The notes under the pieces: generated by a model | Database searches by the model: none | The model's input: only the letters and a program-made list of their open reading frames with translations | Told to the model about the DNA's origin: nothing | Assembly: GCA_016292015.1 (NCBI GenBank) | Contig: JAEEZY010000015.1 | Span: forward strand, 124,001 to 188,000 | Source of the DNA: Bacteroidales bacterium | Lineage (GTDB): Bacteria > Bacteroidota > Bacteroidia > Bacteroidales > P3 | Reading direction: 5' to 3' | Length of the DNA stretch: 64,000 bases | Part shown: piece after piece, positions 8,839 through 16,897 of the stretch | Layout of the letters: the number at the start of each line of letters is the position of its first letter | Position numbering within the stretch: the stretch's first letter is position 1 | Position numbers and translations under genes: made by a program

Positions 8839-10404
8839 TTACACCAGGTCGATGGAGTAGTGAAGGCCTCGGTTCTCGCGGCGGGCTCGGGCCATCTTGG
8901 TGATGAGGTAAGCGCAGGCTATCAGGTTGCGCAGCTCGCTGAGCTCCTCCGTCAACACCGAGCGGTTGTAGAGGTCTTCTGTTTCGCGGAATATTAGGTT
9001 CAGACGGTCGAAGGCGCGTTGCAGACGCAGGTCGCTGCGGACGATGCCCACATAGTTCGACATTATCTCCTGCAGCTCTTTCTTGGTTTGGGTGATAAGC
9101 ACCATCTCTTCGTTGAGCACCATGCCTTCGGCGTTCCAGTCGGGTATCTGCGAATTCATAACAGTGAATTTGGAATTCTTGACTTCCGAGATGGCGGACA
9201 TGGCGGCGTTATGTGCATAGACGACGGCTTCGAGCAGTGAGTTGCTGGCCAGGCGGTTGCCGCCATGCAAGCCGGTGCACGAGCACTCGCCCGCAGCGTA
9301 GAGGTGTTTGATTGAGGAGAGCCCGTTCTTGTCAACGGTGATTCCTCCGCACTGATAGTGTGCTGCCGGACGCACGGGAATCATATCTTTCGTTATGTTG
9401 ATGCCCTGCTCCAGACACTTGGCGTAGATGGTGGGGAATCCGTTGATGAGTTCGTTGCGGTCGATATGGCGGGCATCGAGGTAGAGGTGGTCAACGCCGG
9501 CAAGCTTCATCTCGTTGTCGATGGCGCGCGCCACGATGTCGCGGGGAGCCAGCGAGAGGCGACTGTCGTACTTCTGCATGAACTCGTTGCCGTTGTGGTC
9601 TTTCAGTATGGCACCAGCGCCACGCAGGGCTTCGGTGATGAGGAAAGCGGGTTTTTCGGAGGGGTTGTAGAGCGAGGTGGGGTGAAACTGTACGAACTCC
9701 ATGTCTGACAGCACGCCGCGTGCACGGTGAACCATTGCCACACCGTCGCCGGTGGAGATGATCGGAGTGGTGGTGGTGGTATATACATTACCCATGCCGC
9801 CGGTGGCGAGCAGGGTGACTTTTGCCAGGTATGTGTCTATCTCCTGGGTCTCGCAGTTGAGGGCGTAGGCACCATAGCATTCGATGCCGGGTGTGTGTTT
9901 CGTTACACGCACTCCCAGGTGGTGCTGGGTTATAAGGTCGATTGCGAACTGGTTCTCCTTGAGCTCGATATTGGGGTGTTCGCGGACGGCTTGCAGCAGG
10001 CCTCGCTCTATCTCTGCGCCTGTGTTGTCTTTGTGGTGCAGGATGCGGAACTCGGAGTGCCCGCCCTCTCGGTGCAGGTCGAAGCGTCCTCCACCGTCGC
10101 GGTCGAAATTGACGCCATACTGCACCAACTCCTTGATGCGTTCGGGAGCCTCTCGTATGGTCATCTCCACCACTTCGCGGTTGCAGATGCCGTCGCCCGC
10201 CACAAGGGTGTCGGCGATATGCTTGTCAAAGCTGTCGGTGTCGTACATGACGGCAGCTATACCACCCTGTGCGTATTTTGTGGAGCCTTCGGCGGCGTTG
10301 GTCTTAGTAAGGATGCAGACCTTGCCATGTTCGGCGACTTTAAGTGCATAGCTGAGGCCCGCAATACCGGAACCGATTACTAGAAAGTCAACTTCGTAGC
10401 GCAT
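8839..10404 (-). CDS. nadB: L-aspartate oxidase
   Basis: A 521-residue flavoprotein of the succinate dehydrogenase/fumarate reductase family that oxidises L-aspartate to iminoaspartate, the first step of de novo NAD synthesis. The FAD-binding GSGIAGLSYAL motif is at residues 12-22, and family signatures GSTKYAQGGIAAV, DLHREGGHSE and CTGLHGGNRLASNSL (flavin and substrate contacts) are present. A short stretch near residues 408-418 (VKNSKFTVMNSQ) is encoded by A/T-rich sequence resembling the intergenic repeats of this genome (see findings). nadA and nadC are not in the window. Confidence 0.95.
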   Translation of the reverse strand: MRYEVDFLVIGSGIAGLSYALKVAEHGKVCILTKTNAAEGSTKYAQGGIAAVMYDTDSFDKHIADTLVAGDGICNREVVEMTIREAPERIKELVQYGVNFDRDGGGRFDLHREGGHSEFRILHHKDNTGAEIERGLLQAVREHPNIELKENQFAIDLITQHHLGVRVTKHTPGIECYGAYALNCETQEIDTYLAKVTLLATGGMGNVYTTTTTPIISTGDGVAMVHRARGVLSDMEFVQFHPTSLYNPSEKPAFLITEALRGAGAILKDHNGNEFMQKYDSRLSLAPRDIVARAIDNEMKLAGVDHLYLDARHIDRNELINGFPTIYAKCLEQGINITKDMIPVRPAAHYQCGGITVDKNGLSSIKHLYAAGECSCTGLHGGNRLASNSLLEAVVYAHNAAMSAISEVKNSKFTVMNSQIPDWNAEGMVLNEEMVLITQTKKELQEIMSNYVGIVRSDLRLQRAFDRLNLIFRETEDLYNRSVLTEELSELRNLIACAYLITKMARARRENRGLHYSIDLV

Positions 10405-10453
10405 GTATTTCGGTGATTAGTTAATTGTGATTAATAGTGAATCGAAATAGTGA

Positions 10454-11023
10454 TTATTTTTTCCCCCATTCTTGCAGCTCTTGCCAGATATGTGCAACTG
10501 GGAGCCCCATGACGTTATAAAAGTCTCCTTCTATGCGGTCGATGCCAATCATGCCTATCCATTCCTGTATGCCATAGGCACCGGCTTTGTCGTAAGGTTT
10601 GTAGGTGTCAACATAGTAGGCAATCTCCTCATCGGAAAGTCTTTTGAAGTGTACGTGGGTCTGCTCGGTAAAATGGACGCTGTGGTCAGCGCCACTCATA
10701 CATACTCCTGTGTAAACGGTATGTGTTTTGTCAGAAAGGTTTCGCAGCATGGCGATAGCCTCGTCGCGGTCGTGTGGCTTGCCTGTCACCTTGCCGTCAA
10801 CCACAACCACTGTGTCGGCGGCTATGAGTATTTCGTCCTGTTTTAAGAGTGAGTGGTCGTAGCCGTCGGCTTTGGTGCATGCTAGTGTCTCTGCCACTTT
10901 GTCGGCGGGCATGAGCGGGTCGATGACCTCGTCAACATTGATATTGACAATCTCGACCTCTAAATTAAAAGTCTCCACCAACTTGCGTCGCCGTGGAGAC
11001 TTGGAAGCCAATTTTAGTTTCAT
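10454..11023 (-). CDS. maf: Maf-like nucleotide pyrophosphatase
   Basis: A 189-residue Maf/Ham1-type dNTP/UTP pyrophosphatase, with SKSPRRRKLV at the N-terminus, AADTVVVVDGKVTGKPHD in the middle and the GAYGIQEW segment near the end. ATG 11023 is chosen: the frame can be extended two codons to a TTG, but the ATG lies 2 bases after the stop of the upstream gene (TGAAAATG), which suggests translational coupling. The protein probably removes modified or excess nucleotides; a role in septum formation is known for some homologues. Confidence 0.92.
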   Translation of the reverse strand: MKLKLASKSPRRRKLVETFNLEVEIVNINVDEVIDPLMPADKVAETLACTKADGYDHSLLKQDEILIAADTVVVVDGKVTGKPHDRDEAIAMLRNLSDKTHTVYTGVCMSGADHSVHFTEQTHVHFKRLSDEEIAYYVDTYKPYDKAGAYGIQEWIGMIGIDRIEGDFYNVMGLPVAHIWQELQEWGKK

Positions 11024-11025
11024 TT

Positions 11026-12225
11026 TCAACCTTTGCGTTTGCGGACTTCGGCCTTGGAGGGTACTTTGTCCTCCTTGTAAACCATCTTTCCGTCTTCGAA
11101 TTTTCCGATAAACACCTCGACGCCGCGGTCATACCATTTCCATGTGCCGTTCTTCTGCCCGTCAGCAAACGTACCGCTTTCTTCAAGTGTGCCGGTTTGG
11201 TTGTAGCGTTCATATTTGCCGTCGCGTACGTCCATTTTGTAGTTCTCTACGCTCTCGACTTTGCCGTTGGTGTAGTATCTGGTTGATGTGCCGTTGAGCT
11301 TGTCGTCGGTGTAGTTTATTTTGTATCGTGGAAGTCCATCCTCATAATAGCCGGTCCATTCTCCCTCTTTCTTTCCACCGCGGAAGAGCCCTTTGTAGTC
11401 AACCTTGCCGCTCTCGTACCAGGCGGTCCAAGCTCCGTCTTCGAGGTCGTTGAAGTATTTTCCCTCGTGCAGCTTTTTGCCGTTCTCGTACCATGTTGTC
11501 CAGAGCCCACGTCGTTTTCCGTCAACATATTCGCCGCTACGCCATTTCTGTCCTGTTTCGTAGTAGTAGGTCCATGTGCCTTCCTCCTTGCCGTTATGGT
11601 AGTTCCCCACGATGCCTTTTCGCCCGTTGGTGCGCCAGTAGAAAGTCCATTCGCCCTCTTGCTCTCCGTCAACTAGACGTCCTTCCATATCTTTCTTTCC
11701 GGTGGCTGTGTACCAGGTGGCTTGCCCGTTGAGTTCGTTGTCTTTATATGTGCCCTCAAACAGCACTTTGCCGTTGGCATACCATTCCTTGGTGGCCCCC
11801 TCGCGGCTGCCGTTGACGAAGTTTATCTCCTCTTGGGTCTTGCCGTTCTGGAAGTAGGCGCGGTACATGCCGTGCTTCTTGCCTTTCACTACGGGAACCT
11901 CGCTTTTGAGTTTGCCATTCTCATACCATGTGCGGGTGGTGCCATTGTCGTAGCACTCCTCGGCGCATTTCGCACCGTTGTCGTAGAATATACGCCATAG
12001 GCCTGTTTTGTCGCCGTCTTCATTGTAGGTGCCGCGCTGATAGACCTGTCCGTTCGGATGCCACCAGGTCCAGTCGCCAGTGCGGGTGCTGTCGGTGTAC
12101 ATAAGTCCCTCCACGGCGGGTTGCTGCTTGGCAGCGTCGTAGTATTTGGCGTATTTCACCGTCTGTGCCTGGCAGATGGTGACAATGGAAATCAAAACTA
12201 AGAATGGGATGGCTATTTTTTTCAT
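11026..12225 (-). CDS. MORN-variant (YwqK-type) repeat protein, exported
   Basis: A signal peptide (about 1-20) is followed by around fourteen tandem repeats of 22-24 residues with the pattern G.W..YY.NG....G.Y.DG...G, the MORN-variant repeat of the YwqK family. The whole 399-residue chain is repeats apart from a basic tail (KAEVRKRKG). Such repeats form long beta-hairpin rods and are commonly cell-surface or periplasmic. The family is often labelled a toxin-antitoxin component, but nothing here supports a toxin partner. It is followed directly by maf in the same transcript. Confidence 0.85.
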   Translation of the reverse strand: MKKIAIPFLVLISIVTICQAQTVKYAKYYDAAKQQPAVEGLMYTDSTRTGDWTWWHPNGQVYQRGTYNEDGDKTGLWRIFYDNGAKCAEECYDNGTTRTWYENGKLKSEVPVVKGKKHGMYRAYFQNGKTQEEINFVNGSREGATKEWYANGKVLFEGTYKDNELNGQATWYTATGKKDMEGRLVDGEQEGEWTFYWRTNGRKGIVGNYHNGKEEGTWTYYYETGQKWRSGEYVDGKRRGLWTTWYENGKKLHEGKYFNDLEDGAWTAWYESGKVDYKGLFRGGKKEGEWTGYYEDGLPRYKINYTDDKLNGTSTRYYTNGKVESVENYKMDVRDGKYERYNQTGTLEESGTFADGQKNGTWKWYDRGVEVFIGKFEDGKMVYKEDKVPSKAEVRKRKG

Positions 12226-12250
12226 GATGATATATTTTTCAGTACATAAA

Positions 12251-13549
12251 CTATTCGCTGTATATTAGCGCTATGCGCGGCCGGTCGCTCTGCAAGTTTC
12301 CGTTGAGGACCACGTTGCGTGGCGTCGAGCGTCTGGAGTCGATAGCGATAGTTGTGCCGGGATCTGAGCCCTCGGTCAAGATTTGTTGCAGGTGGCGCAC
12401 TATTAGCATCCTGAAGCAGTTGCGCTCGGTGCTGAAATGGCCGTCGAATCCAGTATATCGAACCCCGTCGGTAGCGTCGGCAACCATGGTGGCGTCCCGT
12501 CCCGCCCCTTTGTATGCCAGTAGTCGGTTGGGCAGGGTGTTCGTGTCACCGCTGGTGACGGGCAGTATCAGTTCGGCATAGTTCAGCACGGCATAGGGGT
12601 GTTCGTTGCGGAACTTGCGGTACCACGCTGCGTTAAGCTTATACACCACACGCGTGCCACCCATAGGCTTGAGGTATGTTTTTGAACTGCCTCCGATGGT
12701 GTCTGAACGTCCGCTTTCGTTAGCGAATCGTGCCAGTGCGCTGCCGTCAAACGTGTGCTTGAAATGTGTGAAATGTCTTGTGGTGAGTCCCGACTGGTGG
12801 CCGAATATGAAGTTGTTCTGTGTCGTGACGGTTGAGTCGGTGCCTTCAAGTAGTCGGCTGTAGTATGCCGTAAGTTTTGTGGTTATCATGTTAATCGTTA
12901 CCATGACAGCCTCGTCGCTTTCCGAATCGTTCATCTCGATGCGTACACCCTTGATGTTGTCAAGGAAGTCGCTTGAGGTGACTCGTTGACTCACGTACTG
13001 GTGAAAGGTGTTGTTGAGTATCAGCCGTATCTCTATGTCGTCGTTCTCGACAGTCACGTTGCCGTCATAGAAGCAGGTTGAATAGTCGGCTTTCACGGTG
13101 TCGTTGGCGTAGTATGGGTCGTCGCCGATGGCTTCGGCTAACTGGTGGATACGTATGTGTAGCTGATGAGACGTCGCGGTCGATGCCGAGTGTATGTCGC
13201 TGATGGCCAGTGTGAGGGCGACCGAGTCAACATCAGTTCCCTCCAATACGTTCAATCCGTTGTTGTCGGCCACCGTTATCTGCGAGTACAGATAGGCACG
13301 CGTTGTCCCCATTGTGGCATCGTCGTGTCGTCCCAGAAGGCACTCCAGATAGTCAGACGTGAGCAGCGAGTCGTCATAAATAGTGTAGCCCTCGAGATAT
13401 ACGGTGTCTCTTGTGCCGCTGTACATCGTGGCGGGGTCCACCAGTGATGAGCCTAACTCCGACTCTTTTTCCTCACAAGCCGCAAAGACAGTCAGAAGTC
13501 CCAATGCAGCCAGCAGCATTGCTGAGTGATGAAATATAGTGTGTCGCAT
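12251..13549 (-). CDS. DUF4270 family surface lipoprotein
   Basis: A 432-residue protein with a lipoprotein signal (lipobox VFAAC, Cys25) followed by the pattern typical of DUF4270: an early segment with a DTVYLEGYTIYDDSLLTSDY motif, beta-rich sequence throughout and an end containing PRIALIY. Such proteins are widespread in Bacteroidota and of unknown function. The gene lies 15 bases after the starch-synthase-like gene on the same strand, an arrangement that I recall from other Bacteroidales. Confidence 0.8.
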   Translation of the reverse strand: MRHTIFHHSAMLLAALGLLTVFAACEEKESELGSSLVDPATMYSGTRDTVYLEGYTIYDDSLLTSDYLECLLGRHDDATMGTTRAYLYSQITVADNNGLNVLEGTDVDSVALTLAISDIHSASTATSHQLHIRIHQLAEAIGDDPYYANDTVKADYSTCFYDGNVTVENDDIEIRLILNNTFHQYVSQRVTSSDFLDNIKGVRIEMNDSESDEAVMVTINMITTKLTAYYSRLLEGTDSTVTTQNNFIFGHQSGLTTRHFTHFKHTFDGSALARFANESGRSDTIGGSSKTYLKPMGGTRVVYKLNAAWYRKFRNEHPYAVLNYAELILPVTSGDTNTLPNRLLAYKGAGRDATMVADATDGVRYTGFDGHFSTERNCFRMLIVRHLQQILTEGSDPGTTIAIDSRRSTPRNVVLNGNLQSDRPRIALIYSE

Positions 13550-13564
13550 TCGGTAAGTGCTTTT

Positions 13565-14389
13565 TTAGTTGTCCATGTTCGAGCCGGCTATCGTCTCGTA
13601 CATATCGTTGATGTTCTCGTAGAAAATGGCCTCGTTCGAGTTGTATTCCAGGATGGGCTTCTTCAGCTCTTGAGCGTGAGCCAGAAGTTCGGGCGACACG
13701 TTCGGCGAAGCCACCACCACACCGTTGGAGTATGATATGGCTGCCTTCATCAGCGTCAAGTAGTCAAGGTTTTCATACATCCGCAGGTCTTTTGCAGTTG
13801 CGCCGTCGTTCTTCAGTTTCTTTTCAATCTGGTCGCTGAATTTGTCGTCAAACTGGTCGTCTGTCAGCGTTACGATGCATTTCGTTCCGTTGAAGAATGC
13901 GTTGTCCTTGTTGATTCGCCTCATGTAGAATGGAATCAAACCGCTGAACCAACCGGAGAAATGTATGACATGCGGGCGCCAAGCCAGCTTCCTCACCGCC
14001 TCCAGGGTGCCACGGCAGAAAAACATAAGTCTCTCGTCGGCGTCGGGGCAGAGGTGCCCTTTCTCGTCGAATAGGTCTCCGTTCTTGGTGAAGTACTCAT
14101 CGTTGTCAATGAAATATGTCTGCATGCGGGCCGATGATATGGAACCCACTTTGATGATAAGCTGGTGGTCGCAGCTGTTGACTATCAGGTTCATTCCGGA
14201 AAGGCGGATGACCTCGTGGAGTTGGTTTTTACGTTCGCTGATCGAACTGAAGCGGGGCATGAAGACGCGAATTTCGCGCCCGTGTTCCTGCGCATACTGC
14301 GGCACATACCTCCCGAACCGTGCGTTTGCCGTCTCTTCAGTAAATGGCACAATCTCCTGATTTACATACAGTATTCTTCCTTTGCTCAT
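13565..14389 (-). CDS. Glycogen/starch synthase-like protein (N-terminal Rossmann half only)
   Basis: This 274-residue protein aligns by eye with the N-terminal catalytic half of GT5 glycogen synthases: RILYVNQEIVPFTEE at the start, GRYVPQYAQEHGREIRVFMP, and HVIHFSGWFSGLIPFYM where the canonical enzyme has the HDW segment. The C-terminal half that binds ADP-glucose is missing, and the stop is natural (TAG followed by the next gene), so it is not obviously a truncation in this strain. It may be an adaptor or a non-catalytic relative. Confidence 0.75.
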   Translation of the reverse strand: MSKGRILYVNQEIVPFTEETANARFGRYVPQYAQEHGREIRVFMPRFSSISERKNQLHEVIRLSGMNLIVNSCDHQLIIKVGSISSARMQTYFIDNDEYFTKNGDLFDEKGHLCPDADERLMFFCRGTLEAVRKLAWRPHVIHFSGWFSGLIPFYMRRINKDNAFFNGTKCIVTLTDDQFDDKFSDQIEKKLKNDGATAKDLRMYENLDYLTLMKAAISYSNGVVVASPNVSPELLAHAQELKKPILEYNSNEAIFYENINDMYETIAGSNMDN

Positions 14390-14497
14390 AAGTATAGCAT
14401 ATATGTTTCAATATGCAAAAATAAGAAAAAAAACTGTAATCGGCAAACCAATGTTTCACCACCGTTGCATAGGTATGGTTCGAAGCTTGCTTGTGCG

Positions 14498-16765
14498 CTA
14501 CCGTTTGCGCTTCTTGTTTTTTTCTGTCGGGCGGTGGTTCTTGGCTTTGCTGTCGGGCTTCGATTGCCGTTTCTGCTGGTGGCGCTTCTTTGGCTGAGGC
14601 GGCTCCTCGGCTTCGATGTCAACCAGTTCGAAGTCGATTTGTTTTTTGAGCATGTCAACCCCTTTGACGCGAATGGTGACGGGCGAACCCAGTTTGTAGC
14701 ATTTGCCTGTCTTCCGTCCTATCACCTGATAGTTGTCCTCGTCAAGCATGTAGTAGTCGCCCTTGAGCGAGCCGATGGGTATCATGCCCTCGCATTTGTT
14801 GCCCTCTATTTCGGCATATATGCCCCATTTGCTCACGCCCGAGATGAGTGCCGGGAACACCTGCCCCAGCTTGTCGCTGAGATATTCTGCCTGCTTGTAT
14901 TTGATGCTTGTGCGTTCGGCGTCGGCGGCCTTCTTCTCCATCTGCGAGCAGTGTTTGCAGTATTCTTCATACTCTTCGGCGCTCACCGAGGTGCCGCCCG
15001 CCAGATATCGTTCGAGCAGCCGGTGCACCATCAGGTCGGGATAGCGGCGTATGGGCGACGTGAAATGGGTGTAGTATGGGAACGCCAAGCCGTAGTGGCC
15101 GATGTTCTCGGTCGAGTAGTAGGCCTTCGACATGGTGCGTATGGCGATGGTGTCTATCATATACTCTTCGCCGCGCCCCGCGATGTCGCTGAACAGGCGG
15201 TTGTACGAGTCGGCCAGCGCCTTGCGGTTGCCTACCTTCATCTTGAATCCCAGTTTCGCCACAAACTCTACGAAGGTGTTGAGTTTCTCGGGGTTCGGCT
15301 CGTCGTGCACACGATATACGAACGTCTTGGCTTTCTGCGGCTTTCCGCTCTTGCCTTTGGCTCGGTCGGTTTTGCCCACACGCTCCGCCACGCTGCGGTT
15401 GGCCAGCAGCATGAACTCCTCAATCAGCCAGTTGGCTTCCTTCTGCTCTTTGATATACACCCCTATGGGTTTGGCGTTCTCGTCAAGGCGGAACTTCACC
15501 TCCTGGCTCTCGAAGTTTATCGCGCCCTCTTTGTATCGCTCGTTGCGCAGTATGGTGGCCATCTTGTGGAGCTCGAGTATGGCGTCGCCCACATCGGTTC
15601 CCTTGCCGTCTTGCGTGTCTATTATCTCCTGTGCCTCCTCGTAGGCAAGGCGTTGGTCGGAATGTATGACCGTCTTGCCGAACCACACGTTGCGCACCTT
15701 GGCGTTGCTGTCCATCTGCATCATCACGCTGAAGCAGAGCTTGTCCTCGTTGGGACGCAGCGAACAGACGCCGTTGCACAGCTTCTCGGGCAGCATCGGA
15801 ATGGTGCGATCCACCAGATATACGCTCGTGCCCCTCTCGTATGCCTCGCGGTCGATGGCCGAGCCGGGAGTGACGTAGTGTGAGACGTCGGCTATATGCA
15901 CGCCCACCTCGAAAAGTCCGTTGTCGAGCTTGCGGTACGACAATGCGTCGTCAAAGTCTTTGGCGTCGGCAGGGTCGATGGTGAAGGTTGTAACCTTGCG
16001 GAAATCCTTCCTGCCCTCAAGCTCTTTCTTCGTCGGGTTTTTTATGGCGGCAGCCTCTTTCTCGGCTGCTTCCGGGAAGTCGAGCGGGAAGTCGTAGTCG
16101 GCCAATATCGACTGCATCTCTACGTTGTTGTCGCCCGGTCGTCCCAGCCGCTTCACCACGCGTCCCACGGGGTTGTTCATCCTCTCTGGCCAGTCGGTCA
16201 TCTCCACAATGGCCTTCTCGCCGTCTTCGGCGCCGGCGAGGTCGCTGGGATGTATGAAGATGTCCACCACCATGTTGCGGTTGTCGCACAGCAGGAAGGC
16301 GAACTTGTCCATCTTCTGTATCCGTCCCACGAAGCGGGTGCGGGCGCGTTTGATTATCTCCACCACCTCGCCTTCGGGCTTGTGCATCTTGCGCTGCGGA
16401 AACATCGACACCTTCACCTTGTCGCCGTGCAGGGCGTGGTGGGTGTAGTTGGGCGCAATCAGTATGTCCTCCAAGCCCTCCTCGTCGGGTATGACGTAGG
16501 CCTTGCCCGTCTGCTTCATGTCGATGGTGCCGACAATCTGGTTGCGCGGCGTCTCGTTGATGTTCTTGGGGTTGATTTTGTATTTGCCGCGCCCCTCTTC
16601 TACCAGTATTTCGTCGGTGGCGAGCAGGAAGATGACCTCCTCCACCTGTGCGCGCGAGGCTTTGTCGTGTGCTCCGACGCGCGAAGCTATCTGCTTCGGG
16701 TTGAAGGTGTCGAAAGGGTTCTTTGCAAAAATCTTGATTATCTGTTGAGCTAACTTGTCGTTCAT
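14498..16765 (-). CDS. rnr: Ribonuclease R
   Basis: A 755-residue 3'-5' exoribonuclease of the RNB family. In order there are a winged-helix/cold-shock N-terminal region, the RNB catalytic domain with the metal-binding aspartates in TIDPADAKDFDDALS, the conserved VHIADVSHYV segment and the HFTSPIRRYPDL motif, then an S1 domain (about 620-705) and a Lys/Arg-rich tail (QPKKRHQQKRQSK). It degrades structured RNA and takes part in rRNA and mRNA quality control. Confidence 0.95.
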   Translation of the reverse strand: MNDKLAQQIIKIFAKNPFDTFNPKQIASRVGAHDKASRAQVEEVIFLLATDEILVEEGRGKYKINPKNINETPRNQIVGTIDMKQTGKAYVIPDEEGLEDILIAPNYTHHALHGDKVKVSMFPQRKMHKPEGEVVEIIKRARTRFVGRIQKMDKFAFLLCDNRNMVVDIFIHPSDLAGAEDGEKAIVEMTDWPERMNNPVGRVVKRLGRPGDNNVEMQSILADYDFPLDFPEAAEKEAAAIKNPTKKELEGRKDFRKVTTFTIDPADAKDFDDALSYRKLDNGLFEVGVHIADVSHYVTPGSAIDREAYERGTSVYLVDRTIPMLPEKLCNGVCSLRPNEDKLCFSVMMQMDSNAKVRNVWFGKTVIHSDQRLAYEEAQEIIDTQDGKGTDVGDAILELHKMATILRNERYKEGAINFESQEVKFRLDENAKPIGVYIKEQKEANWLIEEFMLLANRSVAERVGKTDRAKGKSGKPQKAKTFVYRVHDEPNPEKLNTFVEFVAKLGFKMKVGNRKALADSYNRLFSDIAGRGEEYMIDTIAIRTMSKAYYSTENIGHYGLAFPYYTHFTSPIRRYPDLMVHRLLERYLAGGTSVSAEEYEEYCKHCSQMEKKAADAERTSIKYKQAEYLSDKLGQVFPALISGVSKWGIYAEIEGNKCEGMIPIGSLKGDYYMLDEDNYQVIGRKTGKCYKLGSPVTIRVKGVDMLKKQIDFELVDIEAEEPPQPKKRHQQKRQSKPDSKAKNHRPTEKNKKRKR

Positions 16766-16836
16766 TTATGATGTTGATATGTTTTATGTTGATATGTTAT
16801 CTATGAACCACCTCGCCCGATGCAAACACGAACTCA

Positions 16837-16897
16837 GAACTAAAAACTAAAAACTTGAAACTAAAAACTAAAAACTTGAAACTAAAAACTAAAAACT
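16837..16897. repeat. Three 21-bp A-rich tandem repeats
   Basis: A 21-bp unit of the pattern AACTAAAAACTAAAAACTTG is present nearly three times (16837-16857, 16858-16878, 16879-16897). The copies overlap the very end of the M3 peptidase gene. A shorter version occurs at 32788-32809. Confidence 0.85.

Noticed and set aside
11026-12225. Antitoxin of a toxin-antitoxin pair (YwqK label)
   Set aside because: No toxin gene is adjacent. The protein is an exported MORN-repeat protein followed by maf.
14165-15883. 572-codon open frame on the plus strand
   Set aside because: Antisense to the RNase R gene and its neighbour; rich in His, Leu and Val as expected of a shadow frame.
16837-16897. Possible CRISPR remnant
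   Set aside because: The units are directly adjacent without spacers and are simple A-rich repeats.
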